Positions 26,825-36,785 of a stretch of 64,000 nt of DNA are shown in pieces. The notes beneath the pieces are model-generated. The model made no database searches, had not been told where the DNA came from, and was given only the letters and a program-made list of their open reading frames with translations. A program made the position numbers and the translations under genes. Source of the DNA: PFL25 sp046260155 (lineage in GTDB: Bacteria; Chloroflexota; Anaerolineae; Anaerolineales; UBA4823); contig JBJYXV010000032.1 in assembly GCA_046260155.1 (NCBI GenBank), forward strand, positions 1 to 64,000. The letters run 5' to 3'. Position 1 is the first letter of the stretch. Each line of letters begins with the position of its first letter.

Positions 26825-26998
26825 ACCATCTCACTGTAGAGACCATGTGCAATAAAAGTGTGAGGAGTGCATTGAATTATCATTTATTTTTCGCAATCCA
26901 CAAACATAAATTGCCAGATTACATAATGATTTTAAATAAGATGAGATTACCCCTCAAGGTACATTACCTAGCATATTCCTTAGAATAAAGGAATGATT

Positions 26999-29125
26999 AT
27001 GTCACAACCTGCTTACCTCGAACCCAAATTACCTGTTTCAGAACGCGTTCAGGATTTGCTCTCGCGCATGACCCTAAATGAAAAACTCAAGCAATTTAAC
27101 CATTCCGCGGATGGCATTCCACGCTTGGGAATGGCTCCATATAACTATTGGGGCGAGGGTCTGCATGGTGTGGGTCGCAATGGTCGCGCGACAGTTTTCC
27201 CTCAAGTCATCGGGATGTCAGCCACATGGGACCTGGCATTAGTGCAGCTTATTGCATCAGCCATCGGTGATGAAGGTCGTGCAAAATACCACGAAACCCT
27301 GCGCAAAAAAGGCAAGACTGACCTGTACCAGGGTTTGACCCTTTGGTCGCCCAACATCAACATATTTCGGGATCCACGCTGGGGACGTGGACAAGAAACC
27401 TGGGGTGAAGATCCGTTGTTGACCGGAGATATGGGCATGGCCTACGTCTGCGGACTGCAGGGCAATGATCCGAAATATGTAAAAATCGCAGCCTGCGCCA
27501 AGCATTTCGCAGTATACAGCGGGCCTGAAAAGATGCGTCACAGTTTTGATGCACAGGTCAGCCGCCGCGACCTGTATGCAACCTATTTACCAGCCTTTAA
27601 AAAATTAGTGGTTGAAGCTAAAGTCGAAGCTGTCATGGGCTCCTATAATCGCGTTCTCGGCGAACCGGCATGTGCAAGCAAACTACTCCTACAAGATATC
27701 TTGCGTGATGAGTGGGGCTTTACCGGGCACGTAGTCTCCGATTGCTGGGCGCTTTCCGATATTCATGGAGGTCACCATTACACATCTGGACCCATCGAAT
27801 CAGCCGCATTGGCACTTAAAAATGGCTGCGACCTCTCCTGCGGCTGCACTTTTGAACACCTCGGTGAGGCGCTTGACCAGGAGTTGATCTCAGAAGCCGA
27901 TATCGACCTAGCTCTTTCACGTGTACTGACAACCCGCTTCAAGCTTGGTATGTTTGACCCGCCAGACGAGGTGCCATATGCTGCTACGCCAATGTCGGTC
28001 GTGGGTTCAAAAAAACATCGCGACCTGGCTTATCAAGCTGCACTCGAGTCGGCAGTGTTGCTCAAAAACGAGAATCACGCCCTACCCATTGGACCGCAAG
28101 TGAAAAGTATTTTTGTCACCGGTCCAGCAGCAGCCAGCTTGGATGTATTATTGGGTAATTATTACGGCATCAACGATAAAATGACCACGCTAATCGAAGG
28201 AATTGTTGGGCGTTTACCGGAGGGAATTAAGCTGGAATACCGGCCAGGCTGCCTGTGGACGCAGGAAAGTGCTATTCCATTCAACCAGGCTGAAAATGAA
28301 GCCATCAGTGCCGACCTGACTATCTTGTGTGCCGGGACTACCCCGCTCATGGAAGGCGAGGAAAACGAATCGATACTTTCAGCAGAAAATGGGGACCGCA
28401 CCCAGATTGAACTACCCGCAGTGCAGCAAAAATTTATTCGCAGGTTAGCTGAGCAAGGAGCACGAATTGTCTTAGTACTAACGGGTGGTAGCCCAATAGC
28501 ATTGGGTGAAATTGTCGATATGGTGGAAGCGATCTTATTTGTCTGGTACCCGGGCCAGGAAGGCGGGGATGCCGTGGCTAGCTTACTTTTTGGGGAATCG
28601 TCCCCGAGCGGCAAGCTGACCATCACCTTCCCCAAAGCGACGACTGATTTACCGCCCTTCGAAGACTACAACATGACCGGGCGCACCTATCAATTTGCCA
28701 GATACGAACCGCTTTACCCGTTCGGGTTTGGACTGAGCTACAGCAGTTTTGAATATTCCGACTTGAAATTGGACAGGGACGAAATCAAGGTTGGGGATGG
28801 CCTGGTTATCAGCGTCAACCTGCAGAATGTCGGTGACCATACTGCTGCTGAAGTGGCCCAACTTTACTTGAGCGACCTTGAGGCTTCGACTTTAATTCCA
28901 TTGCATAAACTCGTCGGCTTTGAACGGGTCACCCTTGAACCAGGTGAAAGCCGTATACTGAAATTCAACCTGACGCCTGAATCAATGTCTTTCTTCAACG
29001 ATGACGGAGAGCTGACACTCGAACCCGGCCAATTCCGCTTGGAAGTTGGTGGCTGCTCTCCCGGCCAACGCGGTCAGGATCTAGGCGCACCCGTTCCGGT
29101 GAAAAAGATGTTCACCGTGAAATAA
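26999..29125 (+). CDS. Glycoside hydrolase family 3, probable beta-xylosidase, cytoplasmic
   Basis: A 708-residue three-domain enzyme: GH3 N-terminal barrel (to about 310), alpha/beta C-terminal domain (about 340-560) and a fibronectin-III-like end domain (about 610-700). The nucleophile is Asp248 in VVSDCWAL, the SDxW-like site of GH3. Motifs NYWGEGLHGVGR and PNINIFRDPRWGRGQETWGEDP are typical of the beta-xylosidase/alpha-arabinosidase branch. ATG 26999 is chosen over 26993 because AAAGGA abuts the earlier ATG. No signal peptide, so it acts inside the cell, releasing xylose for the isomerase downstream. Confidence 0.92.
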   Translation: MSQPAYLEPKLPVSERVQDLLSRMTLNEKLKQFNHSADGIPRLGMAPYNYWGEGLHGVGRNGRATVFPQVIGMSATWDLALVQLIASAIGDEGRAKYHETLRKKGKTDLYQGLTLWSPNINIFRDPRWGRGQETWGEDPLLTGDMGMAYVCGLQGNDPKYVKIAACAKHFAVYSGPEKMRHSFDAQVSRRDLYATYLPAFKKLVVEAKVEAVMGSYNRVLGEPACASKLLLQDILRDEWGFTGHVVSDCWALSDIHGGHHYTSGPIESAALALKNGCDLSCGCTFEHLGEALDQELISEADIDLALSRVLTTRFKLGMFDPPDEVPYAATPMSVVGSKKHRDLAYQAALESAVLLKNENHALPIGPQVKSIFVTGPAAASLDVLLGNYYGINDKMTTLIEGIVGRLPEGIKLEYRPGCLWTQESAIPFNQAENEAISADLTILCAGTTPLMEGEENESILSAENGDRTQIELPAVQQKFIRRLAEQGARIVLVLTGGSPIALGEIVDMVEAILFVWYPGQEGGDAVASLLFGESSPSGKLTITFPKATTDLPPFEDYNMTGRTYQFARYEPLYPFGFGLSYSSFEYSDLKLDRDEIKVGDGLVISVNLQNVGDHTAAEVAQLYLSDLEASTLIPLHKLVGFERVTLEPGESRILKFNLTPESMSFFNDDGELTLEPGQFRLEVGGCSPGQRGQDLGAPVPVKKMFTVK

Positions 29126-29140
29126 AAAAATCATACCAGG

Positions 29141-29170
29141 AAGACGCTGCTTACGTCGAGCAGCTTCTTT
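29141..29170 (+). terminator. Hairpin between GH3 and xylose isomerase genes
   Basis: Imperfect inverted repeat of about 10 bp (AGACGCTGCT / AGCAGCTTCT) just after the GH3 stop, followed by a short TTTCT. It may attenuate transcription or protect mRNA; a complete stop is unlikely because xylA follows on the same strand. Confidence 0.4.
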
Positions 29171-29239
29171 CTCCCGTGAGTGCCTCGCCCTCCAGGCAAG
29201 CGCGCTGGACTCGAGAGAGCCTCTTGCATAAGGAGTAAT

Positions 29240-30406
29240 ATGTCTGACTATACCCCCAAACCCGAGCACAAATTTACATTTGGATTATGGACTGTTGGCA
29301 ACCGTGGTGTTGACCCTTTCGGCTCGGCCACTCGCCCGCAGAAATCCCCCGCTGAACTGGTTTATCTGCTGGGTGAAGTCGGCGCGTACGGTGTCAATTT
29401 CCACGATAATGATCTGATCCCCATCGACGCCCCACCTGCCAAAGCCAAAGCCATTAAGCAGGATTTCCGCAAAGCACTTGCTGACACCGGCCTGGTCGTT
29501 CCAATGGCCACCACTAACCTGTTCAGTAACCCGGTTTTCAAAGACGGCGCCTTTACGAGCAACGATCCCAAAGTCCGAGCGTATGCTCTCCAAAAGACCA
29601 TGAACGCGATTGATCTGGGCGTGGAATTTGGCGCTAAGATTTATGTATTCTGGGGTGGGCGTGAAGGCACTGAGACAGATTCTTCAAAAAACGCCGCCAT
29701 CGCTATCAAGCGCACCCGCGAAGCCATGAACTTCCTTTGCGAATACGTAATCGACCAAGGGTATAACCTGAAGTTCGCACTCGAAGCCAAACCCAATGAG
29801 CCGCGTGGCGACATTTATAATCCCACTACCGGTCACATGCTTGCCTTCATCGGAACCCTGGATCATCCAGAGATGGTGGGCGTCAATCCAGAAGTTGCAC
29901 ACGAACACATGGCAGGCATTAACTTCATGCATGGGGTGACCCAGGCCTGGGAAGCGGGCAAACTTTTCCACATAGATCTAAACGATCAATACCCCGGTCG
30001 GTACGACCAGGACCTGCGTTTCGGCTCACGGGACATCAAGGCCGCATTCTACCTGGTCAAATTCCTGGAGGATGTGGGCTACGATGGCTCCCGTCACTTT
30101 GATGCCCACGCCTACCGCACCGAAGACTTCGAAGGTGTTAAAGACTTTGCACGCGGTTGCATGCGCACGTATCTGATACTAAAAGAAAAGGCCGCACAGT
30201 TTAATGCTGATCCTGAAGTGCAGGAATTGCTGCTTGAGATTAACGCTGATGATGGAGAGATGGCCTCATATTTTGGTAATTACTCGACTGAAAAAGCCGC
30301 TGCGCTCAAGGCTCGGATGTTTGACCGCTCAACGATCTCCGAACGAGGATTGAAATACGAGCGACTAGACCAGCTCACCATTGATATTTTAATGGGTGTG
30401 CGCTAA
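29240..30406 (+). CDS. xylA: Xylose isomerase
   Basis: Converts D-xylose to D-xylulose with two divalent metals. The 388-residue length matches the shorter class I (actinobacterial-type) enzymes. Active-site elements visible are the catalytic His55 in NFHDND (Asp58 nearby), the metal ligand Glu in FALEAKPNEPRGD, HEHMAGINF and the DLNDQ ligand loop, then SRHFDAHAYRTED. ATG 29240 is preferred over 29180: AAGGAG lies 6-7 nt upstream and the conserved N-terminus starts here. Second-last step of the xylan pathway in this cluster. Confidence 0.95.
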   Translation: MSDYTPKPEHKFTFGLWTVGNRGVDPFGSATRPQKSPAELVYLLGEVGAYGVNFHDNDLIPIDAPPAKAKAIKQDFRKALADTGLVVPMATTNLFSNPVFKDGAFTSNDPKVRAYALQKTMNAIDLGVEFGAKIYVFWGGREGTETDSSKNAAIAIKRTREAMNFLCEYVIDQGYNLKFALEAKPNEPRGDIYNPTTGHMLAFIGTLDHPEMVGVNPEVAHEHMAGINFMHGVTQAWEAGKLFHIDLNDQYPGRYDQDLRFGSRDIKAAFYLVKFLEDVGYDGSRHFDAHAYRTEDFEGVKDFARGCMRTYLILKEKAAQFNADPEVQELLLEINADDGEMASYFGNYSTEKAAALKARMFDRSTISERGLKYERLDQLTIDILMGVR

Positions 30407-30539
30407 TTTTCTAATACATCAGGTCAGACAGATAAGGTACGCGAACTGATTTTCAGCTGGTAATAAAGGCGACCAGGGTTCTCAATCAAAAAGCGGTTCG
30501 GGCGAGTACTTTCAACAAACTGAGATTGGAGAGTGGACG

Positions 30540-32018
30540 ATGGACTATTTCCTCGGGATCGATGTATCCACCACCGCGACCAAGGCTCTGCTGATTGACT
30601 CGACCGGGCAGGTCGCCTCGGTTAAATCAACAACTTATACCTTTGAGACACCTCATCCGCTATGGAGTGAGCAGCACCCCGATCTTTGGTGGGATGGGAC
30701 GCAGAAATCTGTACGGGGAGTAATCGAAAAATCGAACATCAGCCCATCGCAAATTAAAGGTGTGGGCCTGACAGGTCAGATGCATGGGCTTGTATTGCTG
30801 GATAAAGCTGGCAATGTCCTGCGTCCAGCTATTCTGTGGAATGACCAGCGTACCCAGGCTCAATGTGACGAAATCGACCGCCGTATAGGACGAAAGAAAT
30901 TCATCCAGATAACCGGCAATGCCGCTCTGACTGGCTTCACTGCACCCAAAATCCTGTGGGTCAAGGAAAATGAACCGGACGTTTGGCAGCAGGTGCGTCA
31001 CATCCTGCTGCCAAAAGATTACGTAAGGTACAAACTAACTGGCGAATACGCCTGTGATCGGGCCGGAGGCTCAGGCACAATTCTGTTTGATCTATCAAAG
31101 CGCAATTGGTCACCCGAGGTGATGGCTGCGCTCGACATCCCGTTGATGTATATGCCAAAAACCTACGAAGGCACTGAGGTAACTGGCATACTGGCATCTT
31201 CAGCAGCGGAAGAACTTCGCCTGCCAGCCGGGATACCCATCTTCGGGGGAGGAGGAGATCAGGAAACCGCAGCTGTGGGGACAGGAACTGTCCGGGCAGG
31301 TGTGGTTTCACTCAGTTTGGGTACTTCGGGGGTTGTCTTTGCGACTACAGATGGTCCATTCATCGAACCTGAAGGGCGTCTACATGCTTTCTGTCATTCA
31401 GTTGCCGAGAAATGGCACTTGATGGGCGTCATGCTTTCGGCAGGAGGCAGTCTGCGCTGGTACCGAGATACATTTGCCCCAGGCACCGACTATGACAAAC
31501 TGCTCAAACCTGCAGCAGGGATTCCTCCTGGCAGCGACGGCCTGTTATTCTTACCCTACCTGACCGGTGAGCGTACGCCGCATCCCGATCCACTGGCGCG
31601 CGGCGCCTTTGTCGGCTTGACAGTGAGACATAAATTACCGCATTTGACGCGGGCTGTGCTGGAAGGCGTCGCATTCGGATTACGGGATAGTTTCGAACTG
31701 ATCAAGAATGTGGGTTTGGAGAATATTTCACAGGTACGCATGACCGGCGGCGGGGCACACAGCCCGTTGTGGCGCCAGATACTCGCGGATGTTTTCGGGG
31801 CAGAAATCGTGACAGTCAACACGGAAGAAGGTGCAGCTTTTGGGGCAGCTCTTCTGGCAGCGACAGGTTCAAGCGTATTTGACACTATTGAAGAAGCATG
31901 TGATACAACGATCCGGATAATGGGGATTACTTATCCGGGGGAAAACCAAGTTACTTACGACACGTTGTACCCCCAGTATCGAGGCTTGTATCCAGCTTTG
32001 AAACCGACTTTTAACTAA
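30540..32018 (+). CDS. xylB: Xylulokinase
   Basis: FGGY-family kinase that phosphorylates D-xylulose to xylulose 5-phosphate, feeding the pentose phosphate pathway. The 492-residue protein has the N-terminal ATPase fold start YFLGIDVSTTATKALL, substrate-binding motif GQMHGLVLLD, catalytic Asp in GGGGDQETAAVG, and the C-terminal ATP-binding MTGGGAHSPLWRQILADV. GGAGAG precedes the ATG. Its TAA overlaps the stop codon of the convergent lipoprotein gene, so no terminator lies between them. Confidence 0.95.
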   Translation: MDYFLGIDVSTTATKALLIDSTGQVASVKSTTYTFETPHPLWSEQHPDLWWDGTQKSVRGVIEKSNISPSQIKGVGLTGQMHGLVLLDKAGNVLRPAILWNDQRTQAQCDEIDRRIGRKKFIQITGNAALTGFTAPKILWVKENEPDVWQQVRHILLPKDYVRYKLTGEYACDRAGGSGTILFDLSKRNWSPEVMAALDIPLMYMPKTYEGTEVTGILASSAAEELRLPAGIPIFGGGGDQETAAVGTGTVRAGVVSLSLGTSGVVFATTDGPFIEPEGRLHAFCHSVAEKWHLMGVMLSAGGSLRWYRDTFAPGTDYDKLLKPAAGIPPGSDGLLFLPYLTGERTPHPDPLARGAFVGLTVRHKLPHLTRAVLEGVAFGLRDSFELIKNVGLENISQVRMTGGGAHSPLWRQILADVFGAEIVTVNTEEGAAFGAALLAATGSSVFDTIEEACDTTIRIMGITYPGENQVTYDTLYPQYRGLYPALKPTFN

Positions 32019-33445
32019 TCAACCAGGGTTATAAATTGGCTGACATCGTACTCCAGCCAAGTCCCCTCCCCTTTTTCAATATCCACCAGCATCAGAGTCT
32101 GGGGGAGTGTACTATTATTATTTTCCATTATGGCAGGGTTATTTCCATCCACCAGGACTAGGTGCGGGGCAGCCCACCCTATAAGATTCAGCAGACCTGC
32201 ATTATCCAATACCATCACAGGATCATCCAGGTAAGGGGGATCAATCAGGAACAGCGCAGCATCTACAGGCGGCTCACCATTACCAGCATGATCCATTCGA
32301 AAGCCGAGGAAAGCGATCGAACCGTCCGGGCCGATCATCGCTTGGCGGACGAGCGGATAATCTACAAGTGCCTGCACTTCCCTGATCAATTCAGCACTGG
32401 TAAGGTCTACAATGCGCAGCAGCTCTTCCTGGATGCTGACAAGGATTCCCTGGTCGTCTGAAAAATCAGTGATACACCAGTGCTCTCCTCCACAATCGAA
32501 GTGCAGGTCAGGAGAATCGTACCCCCAGGTTTGGATCGAATACAAGTTTGTATACCTGCCGCGAGGCTCAGGCCATTGTGTACCTAAACCAACCGGTTCC
32601 TGGCTGAAATAAACTCGTTCACCATCGGATCGGATCGGTCGAATTATTCTTCCCCCAGAATCCCCCTCTGGCACGAAGTCATTCCAGATATCTACTGCGG
32701 GGCGCTGGTCAATCGGTCCACTTGTGTCAGCCCCATACATCGTCTGAAAATAACCCATTTCATCTACATCGTAGGGATTCGGTTCGGTGTATGACCAGAC
32801 CAGGGTTTCGCCATCCTCGGCTACAACAAAATCGAACAGCCCGGCTTTCCCGATTGAAGTGTTTGTCCTGGTCTGCCGAAGAAAAGAGTTCTGGGGAAAT
32901 CCATCCTCGAGCTGCCCCGCATTGAGGTCATATTTCCATACCATCACCCATTCGGAATCCGGATCGAAACTCATCCAGAAAAGGAAATCTCCAGCAAATT
33001 GTGGATTTCCCATCGGGGGCGGTGAGAGGTAGAAGGAACAAGAGGCATCCGATGGATCCAAGCGTAATTCTTCAACCTGGTATGGAACGTAAACAGTAGC
33101 AGGATTGGTGCTTTCGTCATAAATTGGCCCAGTCGTCGAAAATAATCCCACCGGCGAACGAAGGTCCGGGCACATTCTCCGTACGATCTTGCTCAGAATT
33201 GCCTGGGTTGGTGTTGGACTTGCTTTCTGGGTGGGAACAGGTGTTGCTGTAGGCTGCGGAGATAAGCTCGGTACGAGGGACGGTGTGAGGGTTGATAGCG
33301 GGATTTTAGCAGCTGTAGATGTGGTAGTTACTTTCAATTCTCCTGGCTGCTGAGGGTCAGAGGGTGTCACACTCGAGGTACACCGCGCGAATAGGAGGGC
33401 GGTAAAGAACATGGTGATCCCCAGGTAAGATTTATTGAAAGTCAT
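32015..33445 (-). CDS. Uncharacterised secreted lipoprotein
   Basis: A 476-residue protein with a lipoprotein signal peptide (FFTALLFARC, lipid-attached Cys22) and a Thr/Ser/Pro-rich linker to about residue 85, a style common in Chloroflexota surface proteins. The rest contains repeated short beta-like segments with Trp and Asp (FLFWMSFDPDSEWVMVWKYD, and ETLVWSYTEPNPYD), suggesting a beta-propeller, with paired Cys residues (FDCGGEHWC). Strong AGGAGG precedes the ATG. It is convergent with xylB and not part of the sugar operon. Function unknown. Confidence 0.75.
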   Translation of the reverse strand: MTFNKSYLGITMFFTALLFARCTSSVTPSDPQQPGELKVTTTSTAAKIPLSTLTPSLVPSLSPQPTATPVPTQKASPTPTQAILSKIVRRMCPDLRSPVGLFSTTGPIYDESTNPATVYVPYQVEELRLDPSDASCSFYLSPPPMGNPQFAGDFLFWMSFDPDSEWVMVWKYDLNAGQLEDGFPQNSFLRQTRTNTSIGKAGLFDFVVAEDGETLVWSYTEPNPYDVDEMGYFQTMYGADTSGPIDQRPAVDIWNDFVPEGDSGGRIIRPIRSDGERVYFSQEPVGLGTQWPEPRGRYTNLYSIQTWGYDSPDLHFDCGGEHWCITDFSDDQGILVSIQEELLRIVDLTSAELIREVQALVDYPLVRQAMIGPDGSIAFLGFRMDHAGNGEPPVDAALFLIDPPYLDDPVMVLDNAGLLNLIGWAAPHLVLVDGNNPAIMENNNSTLPQTLMLVDIEKGEGTWLEYDVSQFITLVD

Positions 33446-33875
33446 TGCGCCTCCTTTTAATTCACCACAAACCAGTCTCTAAATTTTAACTGAATTAAGT
33501 GGTATCTGAGTCTGTTAATCCATAGGTGTGCATGGGTTTTCCTGAGAAGCAATAAATCATCTCTGGGACCAAAAATACAGACCTGGTATTGCATCTGGAT
33601 ACTCAGGTGCACAGCCATCGACTAAAATGGGTATCGGTTAATCCCGCTCCTTACAACCCTATTTCATCAATGCAGGCATTCCATATAATTCCGGGATTTG
33701 CAAGCCTCAACGATGTAATCAATGGGCTGGGAATCTGATTTGAGATGATTCAACCAGGGAGATTCCAGGTACAGAAAAAGCTGTTCAAGATGGTTGGCAT
33801 TTTTATTCGATTTAATGTAATAATCAATAATATTAAGGTTTTTATCTTGGGGATGAGAGAGCAGGCATAATAAAG
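33446..33875. other. Intergenic, no gene supported
   Basis: A 430-nt region between two divergent genes. A minus-strand open frame (33667-33939) exists but overlaps the next gene, has AT-rich low-complexity translation and no ribosome-binding site, so it is not called. The promoter regions of both neighbours presumably lie here; none is obvious. Confidence 0.4.
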
Positions 33876-35168
33876 GTGAGAAAAGAAGGACTTCACGGGG
33901 GTAAGTTTGCGGTATGGTTGGCTTCCCAAAAATTACCAATTAACTTTGCGATTACAGCGCGTGTGCGTGGGGTGATAACAGAGAATCAGTTCTACCAGGC
34001 GATCGCAAATATCCGATTGAAATACCAAAACCTGGCGATGCGAGTGCAAACTGAACCAGATGGCATTCCAGAACTGATATTCGATGACAACCTGGAGTTC
34101 CCGGTGCGATTCTCTGAAAAGGATTACCCGGAGATTTGGGAACAAACCGTGATCGAGCAATTGGTTCAACTTTTTGACATGCAAACAAGGCCTCCCATCC
34201 AGTTTACCTTGCTGCGAGGTCGGGAAGTATCAGAGATTATCATCATTTGCCCTCATGCACTTGCCGATGGTTATTCAGCCATATATGTAATGCGTGATTT
34301 ACTTGATTTCCTGGATAATCCAGCAGCAGGGTTTGAGCCCATGGCGACTACCCCACCTCTGACCGATCTGATCCCAAACTTTCATGGAAGATGGATGACC
34401 ATCTTGTTGGCTAAAATCAAAGCAGCACTCTTCAAACTCCAGATCCGCAGTACTTCTGACCAGGATTTATCACCTGAGATCCAGGCGACTTTATCCACAT
34501 CAAACTATCACTTGCTGGTTTGGGAATTGACTGCTGAACAGACGATGAGGCTGGTTAATCGCAGTCACGAAGAAAGGACTACAGTTCATGCTGCATTGTG
34601 TACTGCCTTTTTACGTGCTTTTGGTAATTTGTATGGGAATAAATGGAATCGAAAAATCCAGAGCCCGATCAACTTGCGAGAACGATTAACCCAACCTGTG
34701 GGAGAATCTTTTGGTCTTTACATAGACCTGGTTGAATTCTATGCCAATTGTGATCCAGAAATAGATTTCTGGGCGGTTGCGCGCAAGATCAAGCAGGAAT
34801 TCATCCAACATGCAGGTGATCGACCAGTTTTTAGCGGCGTACTCGATCTGGTTGTGCTGATGGATGAAGTTGCCCCCATCATCACTCCAGAGATCTTGAT
34901 CAACCAATGGCCCAAAGTGGAATATGATCTCTCAATTACCAATCTTGGAAAATTGGACATCCCTGTCCATTATGGTTCACTAAAGTTGGAAGCCCTTTAT
35001 GGACCAACGATCACGGGAAATCCCACGGAGATTGTGCTCGGTGTGATAACTATTGGGGGAAAAATGTACTTTTCGCTGGTTTATACAGATTGGAAACTGA
35101 AGCCATCACAAGCGGAGAAGATAAAGGAAAGTGCCATGAAATGGTTGGCTGAGGCTGCGGAATGGTGA
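33876..35168 (+). CDS. Condensation-domain-like acyltransferase
   Basis: A 430-residue stand-alone member of the BAHD/condensation/PapA-like acyltransferase fold. The catalytic motif HHxxxDG appears as CPHALADG: the second, catalytic His and the Asp-Gly are kept while the first His is Pro. The downstream NPRTxxSD-like part and a C-terminal latch (YDLSITNLGKLDIPVHYG, a solvent-channel strand) are recognisable. It begins with GTG (MRKEG), since the next ATG would cut off the first conserved strand. It is not embedded in an NRPS cluster. Acyl transfer to a lipid or alcohol is inference. Confidence 0.7.
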   Translation: MRKEGLHGGKFAVWLASQKLPINFAITARVRGVITENQFYQAIANIRLKYQNLAMRVQTEPDGIPELIFDDNLEFPVRFSEKDYPEIWEQTVIEQLVQLFDMQTRPPIQFTLLRGREVSEIIIICPHALADGYSAIYVMRDLLDFLDNPAAGFEPMATTPPLTDLIPNFHGRWMTILLAKIKAALFKLQIRSTSDQDLSPEIQATLSTSNYHLLVWELTAEQTMRLVNRSHEERTTVHAALCTAFLRAFGNLYGNKWNRKIQSPINLRERLTQPVGESFGLYIDLVEFYANCDPEIDFWAVARKIKQEFIQHAGDRPVFSGVLDLVVLMDEVAPIITPEILINQWPKVEYDLSITNLGKLDIPVHYGSLKLEALYGPTITGNPTEIVLGVITIGGKMYFSLVYTDWKLKPSQAEKIKESAMKWLAEAAEW

Positions 35169-35272
35169 CCTTAGAACCCGCATCATTTATATCCTTGAAA
35201 TTCCTGACGATTAAATAACTTGGCAACAAGGAAAGAAATGGATATACCTGTGAATTTTGGGTCGGAACATTC

Positions 35273-36694
35273 TTACCCTTGCGAATTAATAACCGCCCTG
35301 GCAGCATGATACCCGCACATGCCATGCACTCCCCCGCCCGGGGGAGTAGATGATGAGCAGATAAACAACCCTTTAACAGGTGTCGAATAAGGCGACCAGC
35401 GGGCCACAGGCCGGGTGAAGAGCTGCCGCCAATCCTGAACGCCACCGTTGATATCTCCACCCACGTAATTGTGATTGTATGATTGCATCTGGCTGGCTGT
35501 AAACACATGCTTAGATACGATCAGGTCCCGAAAACCAGGAGCAAAACATTCAATTTGATTTGTGATGTTTTCGCTCACATCTTTTGTAGAACCGCTCGGT
35601 ACATGGCAATATGCCCAGGCGGTGTGCTGGCCTGCGGGAGCCCGACTGGCATCGAATAGAGATTGTTGTGCCAGCAAGACAAGCGGCTTTTGGGGATGCT
35701 CCCCCTGCCAGACGAGTTTTTCGGAGGTGCTGATCTCCTCAAGCGTTCCACCCAGGTGAACTGTGCCTGCCTGGGCGCACTCCGCTGCTTTCCAGGGGAT
35801 GGGACCGTCCAGGGCGTAATCAACTTTACAGACTCCAGGGCCATAGCGATACCCTTCCAGCTGCTTACGATACCTGGATGGGAGCAGGTCTCCGCATATT
35901 TCTACAATTTGCCGGGGAGTGATATCCAACAAGATCGTTCTTGATTCGGGCAGCACTTCCAGAGATGTTACCTCCTGCCCGGTGGCGATCTCACCACCGA
36001 GTGTTTCCAAGTAGGCTGCCATTGCCCTCGCAATAGCTTGCGACCCGCCTTTGGGGATTGGCCAGCCGACAGCATGAGCCAGCATCCCCAGCACCAGGGC
36101 AATCGATGATGTCGTGGGTTCTTCTAGAGGCAGCATGCCGTGCCCGGCCAGGCCGGCAAACAGACCACGTGCCCCTTCCCCTTGAAAATTGGATTCCGCT
36201 AGCCCACGCACCGAGCGCAAGGCGTGTAAACCAAAACGCGCCAGGCTGATGGGGTGGCGCGGTGGTATCGGCAGCGGGCCTAGGATGTCACCGAGTATTT
36301 TCTCCCATGAACGGACCAGGGGGGCCATTAATCTTCTGTAAGCACGACCGTCGTCCCCCATACTGGCAGAACTCTCATCCAGAGAACGGGTTAATAATGC
36401 CACCTGCCCATCCTCCATTGGGTGGGCAAGTGACACGGGTGGAAAAATCCATTCCAACCCGAACTCCTCTAATGGCAGCTGGCGAAAAAATGGTGATGCA
36501 AGTCCCAGGGGGTGAATCGCTGAGCAAATATCATGATGGAAACCCGGCAGGGTGAGCTCGGCTGTACGGGTGCCACCACCAACCGCATCCCTGGCTTCCA
36601 GCACCAGCACCTTCTGCCCAATTTGAGCCAGGGTAATGGCTGCCGCCAGACCGTTTGGGCCAGATCCAATGACAACAGCATCATAGGTGCTCAT
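35273..36694 (-). CDS. FAD-dependent oxidoreductase (phytoene desaturase-like)
   Basis: A 473-residue flavoprotein with the N-terminal dinucleotide-binding fold VVIGSGPNGLAAAITLAQIG, followed by VLEARDAVGGGTRT, typical of the CrtI/monoamine-oxidase group. The C-terminal FAD site is GLFICSSSTPPGGGVHGMCGYHAA. No carotenoid-synthesis partner (phytoene synthase, geranylgeranyl-PP synthase) lies in the window, so a carotenoid role is not supported; many such proteins in this group have unknown substrates. Convergent with the acyltransferase gene. Confidence 0.85.
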   Translation of the reverse strand: MSTYDAVVIGSGPNGLAAAITLAQIGQKVLVLEARDAVGGGTRTAELTLPGFHHDICSAIHPLGLASPFFRQLPLEEFGLEWIFPPVSLAHPMEDGQVALLTRSLDESSASMGDDGRAYRRLMAPLVRSWEKILGDILGPLPIPPRHPISLARFGLHALRSVRGLAESNFQGEGARGLFAGLAGHGMLPLEEPTTSSIALVLGMLAHAVGWPIPKGGSQAIARAMAAYLETLGGEIATGQEVTSLEVLPESRTILLDITPRQIVEICGDLLPSRYRKQLEGYRYGPGVCKVDYALDGPIPWKAAECAQAGTVHLGGTLEEISTSEKLVWQGEHPQKPLVLLAQQSLFDASRAPAGQHTAWAYCHVPSGSTKDVSENITNQIECFAPGFRDLIVSKHVFTASQMQSYNHNYVGGDINGGVQDWRQLFTRPVARWSPYSTPVKGLFICSSSTPPGGGVHGMCGYHAARAVINSQG

Positions 36695-36785
36695 GGGGAT
36701 AAAAGCCAGGAATGGTACATGGTGGAATCTACGGAATTTGAATTTAGTGTATCACAGTGATGGATATCCCGACCATTCGATCCAG

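Noticed and set aside
33667..33939. A 90-codon minus-strand open frame
   Set aside because: Overlaps the acyltransferase start, low-complexity translation and no ribosome-binding site.
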